Positions 42,988-51,328 are shown, counted from the stretch's first letter. The stretch is 64,000 nucleotides of DNA from Bacillota bacterium (GCA_023421675.1 JAEZTC010000016.1:237334-301333), one strand, 5' to 3'. Numbers and translations: made by a program. The notes: a model not told the origin generated them from the letters alone.

Positions 42988-45900
42988 ATGAATAAAGTAG
43001 AAACTATGGATGGAAACCAGGCTGCGGCTTATGCTTCGTATGCATTGACCGAGGTTGCAGCAATATTTCCTATAACTCCGTCTACGCCTATGGCTGAAGG
43101 AGTTGATGAGTGGTCAGCTCACGGGATGAAAAATATATTTGGTCAAGAGGTAAAGGTAATTGAAATGCAGTCAGAAGCTGGAGCAGTTGCTGCAATGCAC
43201 GGAGCTCTTCAGTCGGGTGCCCTTGCTTCAACATATACTGCATCTCAGGGACTTTTAATGATGATACCAAACCTGTTTAAAATGGCGGGAGAACTGCTGC
43301 CAGGTGTGCTGCATGTTACCGCAAGATCTATTGCGACACATGCGTTGTCGATTTACGGAGATCATCAGGATGTTATGGCATGCAGACAGACAGGTGTTGC
43401 ACTGCTTGCATCGGCAAATGTGCAGGAAGCAATGGATCTCGGAGTAATAGCCCACTTAGCTGCTATCAAGTCGAGGGTGCCTTTTATACATTTCTTTGAT
43501 GGCTTTAGAACTTCACATGAAGTCCAAAAAATTGGGGTTATAGATTATGAGGATATTAAAAAACTAGTTGATTATAAAGCTATTGATGATTTTAGAAACA
43601 GGGCACTTAATCCTGAACATCCTGTTGTGAGAGGAACTACTCAAAATCCGGATATATACTTCCAGGAAAGGGAAAGTTCAAATTCATTCTATAATGCACT
43701 GCCTGATATTGTGCAAGGGTATATGGACAATATCGGAGAAATAACAGGGAGAAAATATAAGCTGTTTGATTATTATGGAGCGAACGATGCTGAAAATGTA
43801 ATTATTGCAATGGGATCATGCTGCGATACTCTGTATGAGACTGTTGACTACCTGAATTCTAAAGGAGAAAAGGCTGGAGCGTTAAAAGTACATCTTTACA
43901 GACCTTTCTCTGAAAAGCACTTTTTAGATGCAATTCCCAAGACAGTTAAAAAAATTGCCGTGCTGGACAGAACGAAAGAGCCGGGATCACCGGCAGAACC
44001 ATTGTATTTGGATGTTGTTAAAGCATTTAAAGGTAGCCCTAATGTTCCGGTTATTATTGGAGGAAGGTACGGATTATCATCAAAGGATACAAGACCGTCC
44101 CAAATCTTATCAGTGTTTAAGAATCTCAAATCAGATACACCAAAAGATAGGTTTACAATAGGAATAGTAGATGATGTAACTAATACGTCACTGCCTGAAG
44201 AAGATATCATTGAAACTACTCCCGAAGGTACCAGAAGCTGCAAAATTTGGGGCTTGGGATCTGATGGAACGGTTGGTGCAAACAAAACAGCAATAAAGAT
44301 TATAGGAGATAACACTGAGATGTATGCCCAGGGATACTTCTCTTATGACAGCAAGAAATCAGGAGGAACCACAGTTTCACATTTAAGGTTTGGACCAAAG
44401 CCGTTAAGATCGCCTTATCTTGTATATAATGCGGATTATATCGCCTGCCATAATAAATCCTTTGTTTACCAATATGACCTGTTAAAGGGCCTCAAAAAGG
44501 GCGGGACTTTTGTGCTTACTTGTCCATGGAAGGAAGATGAATTGGATGAAAAGATTCCTGCATGTATTAAACGGTATATAGCGAAAAACAATATTAACTT
44601 CTATATTATTGATGCAATGTCTATTGCTTCAGGACTTGGATTAGGTAACAGAATTAATATGATAATGCAGGCTGCATTTTTCAAATTGGCAAATATTATT
44701 CCTGTAGACGATGCGCTAAAATACCTCAAGAATTCAATTGAAAAAATGTATGGTAAAAAAGGTCAGAACATTGTTGATATGAATCAAGCTGCGGTAGATA
44801 AATCAATAGAAGCATTGGTGAAGGTAAAAGTACCTCAATCCTGGGCTGATGCCAGGGATGAGGATATCCCTGTAAAGGATGAACCTGATTTTGTTAAGAA
44901 CATTCAAAGACCTATGGCAAAGCATGAAGGAGATGAACTTCCTGTCAGTGCCTTTATAGGAATGGAAGACGGTACTTTCCCACTTGGAACGACAGCCTAT
45001 GAGAAACGTGGCATAGCACCTATGATTCCGGAATGGCAGCTTGACAAATGCATACAGTGCGGGAGGTGTTCGTATGCGTGCCCGCATGCGACAGTAAGAC
45101 CATTTCTTCTGGATGAGGAGGAGGTCAAACGTAAACCCGACTCCTTCAAAACTGTTAAAGCAATGGGAAAGGGTATGGAACACCTGCAATACCGTGTTCA
45201 GATTTCGCCGCTTGATTGTACAGGCTGTGCAAACTGCGCCGATATTTGTCCTGCAAAAGACAAAGCCCTTATTATGAAACCGGCTGAACAGGAAATTGAC
45301 GCCGAATCTGATAATTGGGAGTTTGCAACAACTATTACCGCAAAAGACGATTTGCTTGATGTTATGACATTGAAAGGAAGCCAGTTTGTAAGGCCGCTGC
45401 TTGAATTTAACGGTGCCTGCCCAGGCTGCGGTGAAACACCTTATATAAGACTTATTACGCAGCTTTTTGGTGACAGGATGATGATTTCGAATGCTACCGG
45501 ATGTTCATCAATATGGGGAGCTTCGGCGCCGTCAATAGCATATACAACAAATGCTGAAGGCAAGGGGCCTGCATGGATCAACCCTCTATTTGAAGATGCA
45601 GCTGAATTTGGTTTTGGTATGCGGTTGGGCTCAACTCAGGTAAGGGAAAAACTGGCTGAATTAATGAAACAGGCTATCGACTCTTCCATTGACAAGAATG
45701 TTGCTGAAGCCTTTAATGAGTGGATAGATGGGAAGGAAGACGGTGAGGCTTCGAAGAAGGCCACTCGTAAAATCTTTAATGCTTTAAAGAATTATGATTA
45801 TAAAGGTAATAAATATATAGAAGAAATCATGACCAGAAAAGATTTCCTAATCAAGAGATCGGTTTGGGCGATAGGCGGTGACGGATGGTCATATGACATA

Positions 45901-46512
45901 GACTTCGGAGGATTGGACCATGTGCTTGCAATGGGTGATGATGTAAATTTATTTGTAATGGATACGGAGGTTTATTCCAATACAGGTGGCCAATGTTCCA
46001 AGTCTACACCTACAGCCAGCGTTGCAAAGCTTGCAGCTGCCGGTAAGAAGATAAGGAAAAAGGATTTGGGGCTTATGGCAATGACGTATGGCTATGTTTA
46101 CGTTGCACAAATAGCTATGGGTGCCGATATGAATCAGACAATGAAAGCAATAAAGGAAGCTGAGCAATATAAGGGTCCATCGTTGATAATTGCATACTCA
46201 CCATGTATTAATCATGGAATAAAAACAGGAATGGGTACAAGTATTATGGAAGAAAGAAGGGCAGTAGAAGCTGGTTATTGGCAGCTTTACAGATATAACC
46301 CAGACCTGCGGAAAGATGGCAAAAACCCGTTTATACTTGATTCAAAGGCGCCTACTAATGATTTTAAGGATTTCATACATGGTGAAATCAGGTATTCACA
46401 GCTCATGAATGTATTTCCGGATATTGCCGGTAAAATGTTTGACATGGCTGAACAGCATGCAAATGAACGTTATCAGAAATATAAGAAACTTTCAGAGAAT
46501 GATGTTCTGTAG
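42988..46512 (+). CDS. nifJ: Pyruvate:ferredoxin (flavodoxin) oxidoreductase
   Basis: A 1174-aa single-chain PFOR that oxidises pyruvate to acetyl-CoA and CO2, reducing ferredoxin that can feed the hydrogenase at the left edge. The N-terminal domain starts with MDGNQAAAYASYAL and contains IFPITPSTPMAE. Two 4Fe-4S motifs are CIQCGRCSYACPHA and CTGCANCADICPA. The thiamine diphosphate domain has GACPGCGETPY, GGDGWSYDIDFGGLDHVLA and DTEVYSNTGGQ. Length is normal. GAAGGAGAG precedes the ATG, and a long GC-rich terminator follows; it is monocistronic and likely abundant. Confidence 0.98.
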   Translation: MNKVETMDGNQAAAYASYALTEVAAIFPITPSTPMAEGVDEWSAHGMKNIFGQEVKVIEMQSEAGAVAAMHGALQSGALASTYTASQGLLMMIPNLFKMAGELLPGVLHVTARSIATHALSIYGDHQDVMACRQTGVALLASANVQEAMDLGVIAHLAAIKSRVPFIHFFDGFRTSHEVQKIGVIDYEDIKKLVDYKAIDDFRNRALNPEHPVVRGTTQNPDIYFQERESSNSFYNALPDIVQGYMDNIGEITGRKYKLFDYYGANDAENVIIAMGSCCDTLYETVDYLNSKGEKAGALKVHLYRPFSEKHFLDAIPKTVKKIAVLDRTKEPGSPAEPLYLDVVKAFKGSPNVPVIIGGRYGLSSKDTRPSQILSVFKNLKSDTPKDRFTIGIVDDVTNTSLPEEDIIETTPEGTRSCKIWGLGSDGTVGANKTAIKIIGDNTEMYAQGYFSYDSKKSGGTTVSHLRFGPKPLRSPYLVYNADYIACHNKSFVYQYDLLKGLKKGGTFVLTCPWKEDELDEKIPACIKRYIAKNNINFYIIDAMSIASGLGLGNRINMIMQAAFFKLANIIPVDDALKYLKNSIEKMYGKKGQNIVDMNQAAVDKSIEALVKVKVPQSWADARDEDIPVKDEPDFVKNIQRPMAKHEGDELPVSAFIGMEDGTFPLGTTAYEKRGIAPMIPEWQLDKCIQCGRCSYACPHATVRPFLLDEEEVKRKPDSFKTVKAMGKGMEHLQYRVQISPLDCTGCANCADICPAKDKALIMKPAEQEIDAESDNWEFATTITAKDDLLDVMTLKGSQFVRPLLEFNGACPGCGETPYIRLITQLFGDRMMISNATGCSSIWGASAPSIAYTTNAEGKGPAWINPLFEDAAEFGFGMRLGSTQVREKLAELMKQAIDSSIDKNVAEAFNEWIDGKEDGEASKKATRKIFNALKNYDYKGNKYIEEIMTRKDFLIKRSVWAIGGDGWSYDIDFGGLDHVLAMGDDVNLFVMDTEVYSNTGGQCSKSTPTASVAKLAAAGKKIRKKDLGLMAMTYGYVYVAQIAMGADMNQTMKAIKEAEQYKGPSLIIAYSPCINHGIKTGMGTSIMEERRAVEAGYWQLYRYNPDLRKDGKNPFILDSKAPTNDFKDFIHGEIRYSQLMNVFPDIAGKMFDMAEQHANERYQKYKKLSENDVL

Positions 46513-46526
46513 AAATGTTATAAATA

Positions 46527-46570
46527 TTAAAGCGTCCCCAAGGACATTCATCCGGGGACGCTTTAATTAT
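46527..46570. terminator. Strong hairpin terminator after PFOR
   Basis: TTAAAGCGTCCCC (46527-46539) and GGGGACGCTTTAA (46554-46566) form a perfect 13-bp stem. It also stands at the end of the convergent DUF3787 gene. Confidence 0.88.
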
Positions 46571-46577
46571 AGGAGCA

Positions 46578-46745
46578 CTATTTCTGATTTGAGTCAACGT
46601 ATTCTTTGGCATTCCTGACTTGAACCTCAGCGGGGATATTCACATTTGATACGGGTTTTAATTCATTAATGTTTGCCCATGCTGCCGTGTCATTGCTTTC
46701 TATTGGCATTTTCATGTTTTTTTCCTTATATCTGTTTTCAGCCAT
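46578..46745 (-). CDS. DUF3787 family small protein
   Basis: A 55-aa minus-strand gene. Its ATG has GGAGGAC seven to nine bases upstream. The sequence MPIESNDTAAWANI followed by VNIPAEVQVRNAKEYVDSNQ is the compact DUF3787 pattern seen in clostridia. The protein is hydrophilic, with no membrane segment. Function unknown. Confidence 0.8.
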   Translation of the reverse strand: MAENRYKEKNMKMPIESNDTAAWANINELKPVSNVNIPAEVQVRNAKEYVDSNQK

Positions 46746-46835
46746 ATTGTCCTCCGATTGTACATCATTTTATTCTTTAATGTATTTTTCTTATGTAGGC
46801 TTATTATTATTCATCTTTTATTTTTTAAAAAATTC

Positions 46836-47375
46836 TTATGTAATATACTGCCGTATCAATCCACATGCAATACGTCTTCCAGAATTGCCTGCCGGCTGTG
46901 ATCTGTAGTCATCAGGGTTTTCATGGATTATAACCGTTCTTCCCAAAACACTTTCTGGTTTGAATTTATCTGTAAAAAAGCATGTTCTAGCCATTCCGTG
47001 GTTTGAAAAAAGTACTGGAAAATCTCCTGCGTGGTTGCCATGCGGCTGGTTATCAGGATTCCAGTGACCGCCTGCGGCTGAAAGCGGGTTTTGCTCATCA
47101 TATGGCTCGCATTTACCAAACTCATGGATATGAAAACCAAAAGGTCCAATAGGCGGCTTTCCGTCCTGAGCAGGACTATATTCGGGAAGGTTCTGGATAT
47201 TGGCGCAAACTATGGTGCCTCCCGGTGCATCTGTAAATGTAACTATTCCAATTATCTGCGGAGCAATCGAACTTCCCTGTATATTGGCATAAGCAAATAT
47301 TTTTCCTGGCTGGGCCTGACGATTAAATGGGTATCTTAAAGGTTGCATTTGTGGGAATAATATTGGGTTGTACAT
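46836..47375 (-). CDS. Cu/Zn-type superoxide dismutase family protein
   Basis: A 179-aa protein with the complete Cu/Zn SOD metal set: FHIHEFGKC (two Cu His), GGHWNP (bridging His), PHGNHAGDFP (two Zn His and the Zn Asp) and VIIHENPDDY (Cu His). The disulfide pair Cys in FGKC and RRIACG is also kept. No signal peptide or lipobox is seen, unlike most bacterial SodC proteins; the N-terminus is a short proline-rich segment. It resembles the YojM-like firmicute branch. ATG 47375 follows GGAGG with seven bases spacing; TTG 47381 is too close. Confidence 0.9.
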   Translation of the reverse strand: MYNPILFPQMQPLRYPFNRQAQPGKIFAYANIQGSSIAPQIIGIVTFTDAPGGTIVCANIQNLPEYSPAQDGKPPIGPFGFHIHEFGKCEPYDEQNPLSAAGGHWNPDNQPHGNHAGDFPVLFSNHGMARTCFFTDKFKPESVLGRTVIIHENPDDYRSQPAGNSGRRIACGLIRQYIT

Positions 47376-47598
47376 GAACAAACCTCCAAAATCGTAATAC
47401 TACATTTTATGAAAACTTATATATTTATGCTATCTTTTATAGAGTATGGATTTTATCTATGTAGAAAACTTTTTTAAAAATAAACAATAAATATTACCTT
47501 GATGTATTGCAATTTCTATAAATTTCTGCTAAATTGGAATTTGATGTTTTTTAAAACTACCATTTGGAGCCATTACGAGATAGAGGAATTTTATTTTA

Positions 47599-47784
47599 AT
47601 GGATAAAACTAAAAAGATTATTATTGGATCTTCAATTTTAAGCGTCGTTGGAATTATAATTGTTATCGGAAGCTTTTTGGAAATAAAAAATCATTTTGAG
47701 ATAAGCTTGGTAACTCTGTTTTTTGGAATATTGTTTTTAATGTTGGGTATAAATATATTAATAAAAGTTATAAAGAAAAAATGA
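47599..47784 (+). CDS. Small two-helix membrane protein
   Basis: A 61-aa protein with a basic start (MDKTKK) and two transmembrane helices (IIIGSSILSVVGIIIVIGSF and LVTLFFGILFLMLGINILI). The ribosome site AGAGG is rather far upstream. Family not recognised. Confidence 0.55.
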   Translation: MDKTKKIIIGSSILSVVGIIIVIGSFLEIKNHFEISLVTLFFGILFLMLGINILIKVIKKK

Positions 47785-47830
47785 TTTTTGAAAAGTTTAG
47801 ATGAATGTATATTAAGGGGGTGTTACACAG

Positions 47831-48061
47831 ATGAAAAATATAAGGGTTGTTCTATATGATACAGACGAGAAACAGATTATTGAACATGAAAGCATTCCGG
47901 ATGGTGAAATAGAAATTGGTGGAGCAAATGAACTTATATATACCGAAATGTTTCTTAAAATTGATGAAGTAAAGCTTGGAAGTCAGAGATACATAATTGA
48001 ATCAAGATGTTTCTCAATGGACAAGGATAAATTAATCCTATATGTTCATAGAAAAGATTAA
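47831..48061 (+). CDS. Small hypothetical protein
   Basis: A 76-aa protein behind a strong AAGGGGGTG site. It is rich in beta-strand-like segments (IRVVLYDTDEKQII, EMFLKIDEVKLGSQRYIIES). No domain recognised. It is followed by a terminator and then the tandem repeats. Confidence 0.65.
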   Translation: MKNIRVVLYDTDEKQIIEHESIPDGEIEIGGANELIYTEMFLKIDEVKLGSQRYIIESRCFSMDKDKLILYVHRKD

Positions 48062-48073
48062 TAACCTGTAGAG

Positions 48074-48096
48074 AAGACCCGATGTGGTCTTTTTTT
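48074..48096 (+). terminator. Intrinsic terminator before the tandem repeat
   Basis: AGACC and GGTCT pair around CGATGT, followed by T7. Confidence 0.7.
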
Positions 48097-48097
48097 A

Positions 48098-48380
48098 TAA
48101 TGCTTAGGAAATAATGGTTCTTCCTTGATTTTAACTAATTTCCGTTAAGAGCATTTCAATAAAGTCTTCATTTAAAACCTTTTTTAAAGACTTTTTTATA
48201 ATGCTTGGGAAATAATGGTCCCACCATGATTTTAACTAATTTCCGTTAAGAGCATTTCAATAAAGTCTTCATCTAAAACCTTTTTTAAAGACTTTATTAT
48301 AATGCTTAGAAAATTAATGTTCCAATCATGGATTATAATTATACTTTTCATTAATTACATTTCGATAAGTTTCAAGGGTA
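48098..48380 (+). repeat. 101-bp tandem repeat, two good copies plus one decayed
   Basis: Unit 1 starts at 48098, unit 2 at 48199 and a weak unit 3 at 48300, each opening with TAATGCTTAG or TAATGCTTGG. Units 1 and 2 are nearly identical through TAAGAGCATTTCAATAAAGTC. Each full unit ends in AAAGTCTT...AAAGACTTT, an A/T hairpin with a T tail. A further dispersed copy is at 23563. No ORF is present. The spacing and lack of short identical repeats exclude CRISPR. Confidence 0.85.
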
Positions 48381-48423
48381 AAGTTGTCATAATAATATAC
48401 CTCAAACAAACCATAATATATAA

Positions 48424-48498
48424 GGATGAAGTAATTTTTTTAATATGTTTGTATCCAAAAGCCGGAAACATACATTAATTGTACTAATATTACTTCAT
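48424..48498. repeat. Long imperfect hairpin upstream of second CBM25 gene
   Basis: GATGAAGTAAT (48424-48434) and ATTACTTCATC (48488-48498) are perfect inverted copies; TATGTTT and AAACATA pair inside. The 75-nt structure may be a leader, an operator or a relic end. Confidence 0.45.
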
Positions 48499-48513
48499 CT
48501 TTTAATTGAAGGA

Positions 48514-48536
48514 AATATATGTTGTCTCAACATATA
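48514..48536. promoter_or_regulatory. Palindrome directly before second CBM25 gene
   Basis: ATATATGTTG and CAACATATAT form a perfect 10-bp palindrome around TCT, 28 bp before the ATG. It could be a repressor site or an RNA hairpin near the ribosome site. Confidence 0.5.
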
Positions 48537-48563
48537 TTAATACATTTGTTTGGGGGGATGATG

Positions 48564-49010
48564 ATGAGTTTCTTTGACTTCATTGTCAGAAAAACGTACA
48601 ATACGGGGAAACTGGGCGTGAACAACACACGGATTCCTGGGCAAGAAACAGAGTTTTCATCAGATTTGTCCGTTGATACAGAAGAGGATAATGTTGTAAA
48701 CCGCCAGGATAGTGGGGTTGAATTTTATAATTTACCCGATCTTGTTAAATTAACTTACAGTGGTATTCTGGCAAAAAACGGTGCTGAGGATATATATGCA
48801 GTCATAGGATATGGAAATAACAGTAACTGGGAGGAAGTCGAGGAATTACTGATGACTAAGACTGCTTATCAGAATTTTGAACTTCTAACCCGCCGGAAGC
48901 AGCAGGGAAGTGTAAATATTGCATTCAGGGACGGAGCAGACCACTGGGATAATAATAACGGATCAAACTATATTTTTGGTAGTGAAGATAATTCGAGTAC
49001 TATCCACTAG
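48564..49010 (+). CDS. Second CBM25-type protein, no signal peptide
   Basis: A 148-aa protein whose C-terminal 90 residues are a CBM25-like module (VKLTYSGILAKNGAEDIYAV, GYGNNSNWEEVEELLM, VNIAFRDGADHWDNNNGSNY), related to the protein at 37446. The N-terminal 50 residues (MSFFDFIVRKTYNTGKLG...) are distinct and hydrophilic; there is no signal peptide and no Lys-rich tail. ATG 48564 is the last of three consecutive ATGs behind GGGGGG and has the best spacing. Likely an intracellular glucan-binding protein. Confidence 0.7.
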   Translation: MSFFDFIVRKTYNTGKLGVNNTRIPGQETEFSSDLSVDTEEDNVVNRQDSGVEFYNLPDLVKLTYSGILAKNGAEDIYAVIGYGNNSNWEEVEELLMTKTAYQNFELLTRRKQQGSVNIAFRDGADHWDNNNGSNYIFGSEDNSSTIH

Positions 49011-49026
49011 TCGTCAGTGAATTGAA

Positions 49027-49052
49027 AAGGGGCAGAACGCCCCTTATTTTTT
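49027..49052 (+). terminator. Intrinsic terminator after second CBM25 gene
   Basis: AAGGGGC and GCCCCTT pair around AGAAC, followed by ATTTTTT. Confidence 0.88.
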
Positions 49053-49095
49053 GATGAATTTATATGTGCAGTAATAATACCCAGTTAAAAAATTA

Positions 49096-49124
49096 TTGAC
49101 TATATTTAGCGTGTTGCTTATAAT
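49096..49124 (+). promoter_or_regulatory. Sigma-A promoter of tRNA-Val
   Basis: TTGACT (49096-49101) and TATAAT (49119-49124) are spaced 17 bp, 13 bp before the tRNA. Confidence 0.8.
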
Positions 49125-49137
49125 ATATTTACTATAT

Positions 49138-49214
49138 GGGCAATTAACTCAGCTGGCTAGAGTGTCATCTTGACGTGGTGAAAGTCGGGGGTTCGAATCC
49201 CTCATTGCCCACCA
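49138..49214 (+). tRNA. tRNA-Val (anticodon GAC), CCA encoded
   Basis: A 77-nt cloverleaf: acceptor GGGCAAT/ATTGCCC, D arm ACTC-GAGT, anticodon arm TCATC-TTGACGT-GGTGA with anticodon GAC, T arm GGGGG-TTCGAAT-CCCTC (one G-T pair), then A and CCA. Position 37 is G, which is unusual for tRNA-Val. It has its own promoter and a terminator five bases after CCA. Confidence 0.9.
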
Positions 49215-49472
49215 AAGTAAATAACCTTCCCTATGGGAGGTTATTTTTATTTAATAGGGTGAGGGATTCGAACCCGAAAGGGCATGAGCGTATATTAAAA
49301 ATGTCCTTAATGGACATTTTATAGCGAATGTAGGAGCCTGGTACCGGAGAGAAGCGAGCGGTAGGCGACGTCTTCTGTATGCGTAGCAGACATATCCCTC
49401 ATTGCCCACCAAAGTAAATAACCTTCCCTATGGGAGGTTATTTTTATTTAATAGGGTGAGGGATTCGAACCC
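49197..49472. repeat. 79-bp direct repeats duplicating the tRNA-Val 3' end and terminator
   Basis: The stretch 49197-49275 (from the T arm through CCA, terminator and TGAGGGATTCGAACCC) is repeated at 49394-49472, offset exactly 197 bp. The 118 bp between hold a hairpin AAATGTCC/GGACATTT and a GC-richer segment with AGCGAGCGGTAGGCGACG. The end of each repeat carries an inverted copy of the tRNA T arm (16 bp, 49189-49204 against 49260-49275). This is the pattern left by integration at a tRNA 3' end, or by local duplication. Confidence 0.8.
49219..49250 (+). terminator. Terminator of tRNA-Val
   Basis: AAATAACCTTCC and GGGAGGTTATTT form a 12-bp stem with one wobble, followed by a T run. The same hairpin recurs 197 bp downstream at 49416-49447. 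Confidence 0.85.
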
Positions 49473-49585
49473 TTTTTTATTTACAAAACACTTGGTGAAT
49501 CCGATAATTTATAATGCTATATAATAACTTAATTCAATTATTATAGGTTATATAGTACAATTATCTATATGAAGGGAGGGGGCTT

Positions 49586-50548
49586 ATGGCAAAAAACGAT
49601 AATATGCTGGCAATTTTATGGATGTTAAATTCAGGTGTAAAAATAACTGCAAAGCAAATATCGGAAAAATTAGAGATAAATATTCGAACCGTGTACCGTT
49701 ATATTGATTCACTCTGCGCAAGTGGAGTACCGATTGTGTCGGATACAGGACAGAAAGGTGGATATAGTTTACTGAACAATTTTATCCATGCACCTTTGTT
49801 TTTCGATATTGAAGAACAAAAAGCGCTGCTTCATGCTGCCGTATTTGCCAACGAAGCGGGATACCCTTTCAGTGAGTCGTTAAACAATGCAACACAAAAA
49901 TTAAAAATGTATTCAAACCAGGAACAGGAAAACATCCTCAATCGCCACTTAGCCGGTTTCGAAGTGATAAACCGTGATATTGCCCCATCTGTTAAATTGA
50001 TATTGGAAGAACTGGAGCGAGCTGTAGCAAACGAATATTCTGTAGAAATTGAATACCGTACAGGCCACGAAGAACAACTACGGCCAAGAGTAATTGACCC
50101 TTATGGAATGCTCTATTGGAATAATAAATGGTATACGATCGCGTTTTGTCATCTTCGAAACAGAATCAGAAGCTTTCGTGCTGAACGGATTTTACATATA
50201 AATAAAACACAAAGGATATTTAAGCGTCCTGAAGCCTTTTCAGCCAGGGAGTTTTTTTTACAAAATCTTTTGCCTGATCCAGAAAGCAAGGATGGAATGA
50301 TTTCAATAATTATCAATGGTAGAGCAGAAGCGTTGGACGATCTGTGCATCCATTGGTTTTTAGGTCATCATCTGAAAGAGAGGACTTCGAATCAGGCAAC
50401 CTTTTTACTTGACGAAAGAGCAGTCCATGCATATGTACCCAATTTTCTCTTACCCTACGGAAAGGCTATTCAAGTGATTGAGCCGCAGAGTTTGAAGAAA
50501 AAACTTGTTTCTGTTACAGCGGAATTAATGGAATATTATCAATTATAA
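49586..50548 (+). CDS. WYL-domain transcriptional regulator with N-terminal HTH
   Basis: A 320-aa YafY/DeoR-like regulator. The N-terminal winged helix (VKITAKQISEKLEINIRTVYRYIDSL) is followed by GAPIVSDTG-like wing residues (GVPIVSDTGQKGGYSL) and a WYL domain in the second half (VEIEYRTGHEEQLRPRVIDPYGMLYWNNKWY..AFCHLRNRIRSFRAERI). Such proteins sense nucleotides or DNA ends in some systems and control neighbouring genes. The adjacent DJ-1/PfpI gene is the obvious target. GAAGGGAGGGGG precedes the ATG. Confidence 0.88.
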   Translation: MAKNDNMLAILWMLNSGVKITAKQISEKLEINIRTVYRYIDSLCASGVPIVSDTGQKGGYSLLNNFIHAPLFFDIEEQKALLHAAVFANEAGYPFSESLNNATQKLKMYSNQEQENILNRHLAGFEVINRDIAPSVKLILEELERAVANEYSVEIEYRTGHEEQLRPRVIDPYGMLYWNNKWYTIAFCHLRNRIRSFRAERILHINKTQRIFKRPEAFSAREFFLQNLLPDPESKDGMISIIINGRAEALDDLCIHWFLGHHLKERTSNQATFLLDERAVHAYVPNFLLPYGKAIQVIEPQSLKKKLVSVTAELMEYYQL

Positions 50549-50549
50549 A

Positions 50550-50592
50550 TAGCTTTACTGACAGTAGTTGTCAGTGAAGCTATTTTATCATA
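50550..50592 (+). terminator. Intrinsic terminator after WYL regulator
   Basis: AATAGCTTTACTGACA pairs with TGTCAGTGAAGCTATT (one wobble), followed by TTAT. Confidence 0.8.
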
Positions 50593-50667
50593 GAGATAAA
50601 CATCGTTCTTTATTATGTACTGATGTTTGATTAACACTCAATAAATATCAAAATGGAGGACATACAA

Positions 50668-51291
50668 ATGAATAATATTGTTTATCTTTATGTGTTTGAT
50701 ACGATGGCAGATTGGGAAATAGGATATTTAACTGCCGAACTGAACTCAGGTAGATTTTTTAAGAAAGGATTAGCTCCATCAAAAATTGTTACTGTGGGTA
50801 TTGAAAAAACTCCTGTCACTACAATGGGGGGCTTAAAAATATTACCAGATGTTAACGTGGACGAGTGCAGCATCGAAAACGCAGATGCTTTGATTTTACC
50901 TGGTGGAAATACTTGGACAGAAAAGATTCATGAGCCTATATTGGCAAAGGCAGAGCAATGTTTAATGAAAGGTGTTGTTCTAGCAGCGATTTGCGGCGCT
51001 ACAGTAGGTCTTGCTAGAAAAGGACTGCTTGAATCGAGATGGCATACAGGCAATGACTTAAATTATCTTAAGATGATCTGCCCGGACTATGCAGGAGAAA
51101 AGTACTATAAGTATGAGACTGTCGTAACTGACGGGAAACTGATAACTGCTGGAATAGCTTCGTTGGAATTTTCATTACATGTCTTGAGAGCTTTAGATGT
51201 ATTTTCTGAAAAAACATTAGATGCCTGGTATAATCTTTATAGGAGTTATGAACCCAGATATTTTTTTGAGTTGATGAATTCAATCCAATAA
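50668..51291 (+). CDS. DJ-1/PfpI family protein (type 1 glutamine amidotransferase-like)
   Basis: A 207-aa protein with the DJ-1 fold: VYLYVFDTMADWEIGYL at the start, where a Glu can polarise the nucleophile, ALILPGGNTW and the nucleophile elbow LAAICGATVGLA with the reactive Cys. Relatives act as deglycases, chaperones or stress proteins. ATG 50668 has GGAGG upstream; ATG 50653 overlaps that site. It follows a WYL regulator and may be controlled by it. Confidence 0.85.
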   Translation: MNNIVYLYVFDTMADWEIGYLTAELNSGRFFKKGLAPSKIVTVGIEKTPVTTMGGLKILPDVNVDECSIENADALILPGGNTWTEKIHEPILAKAEQCLMKGVVLAAICGATVGLARKGLLESRWHTGNDLNYLKMICPDYAGEKYYKYETVVTDGKLITAGIASLEFSLHVLRALDVFSEKTLDAWYNLYRSYEPRYFFELMNSIQ

Positions 51292-51328
51292 CGTTATAAT
51301 GATGGGAGGATACGAACCCTATGTTTTT

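Noticed and set aside
48098..48380. CRISPR array
   Set aside because: Units are 101 bp and repeated over their whole length without unique spacers, and no cas genes are near.
49394..49472. Second tRNA gene
   Set aside because: Only the T-arm 3' strand, acceptor 3' strand and terminator are present; no D or anticodon arm can be folded.
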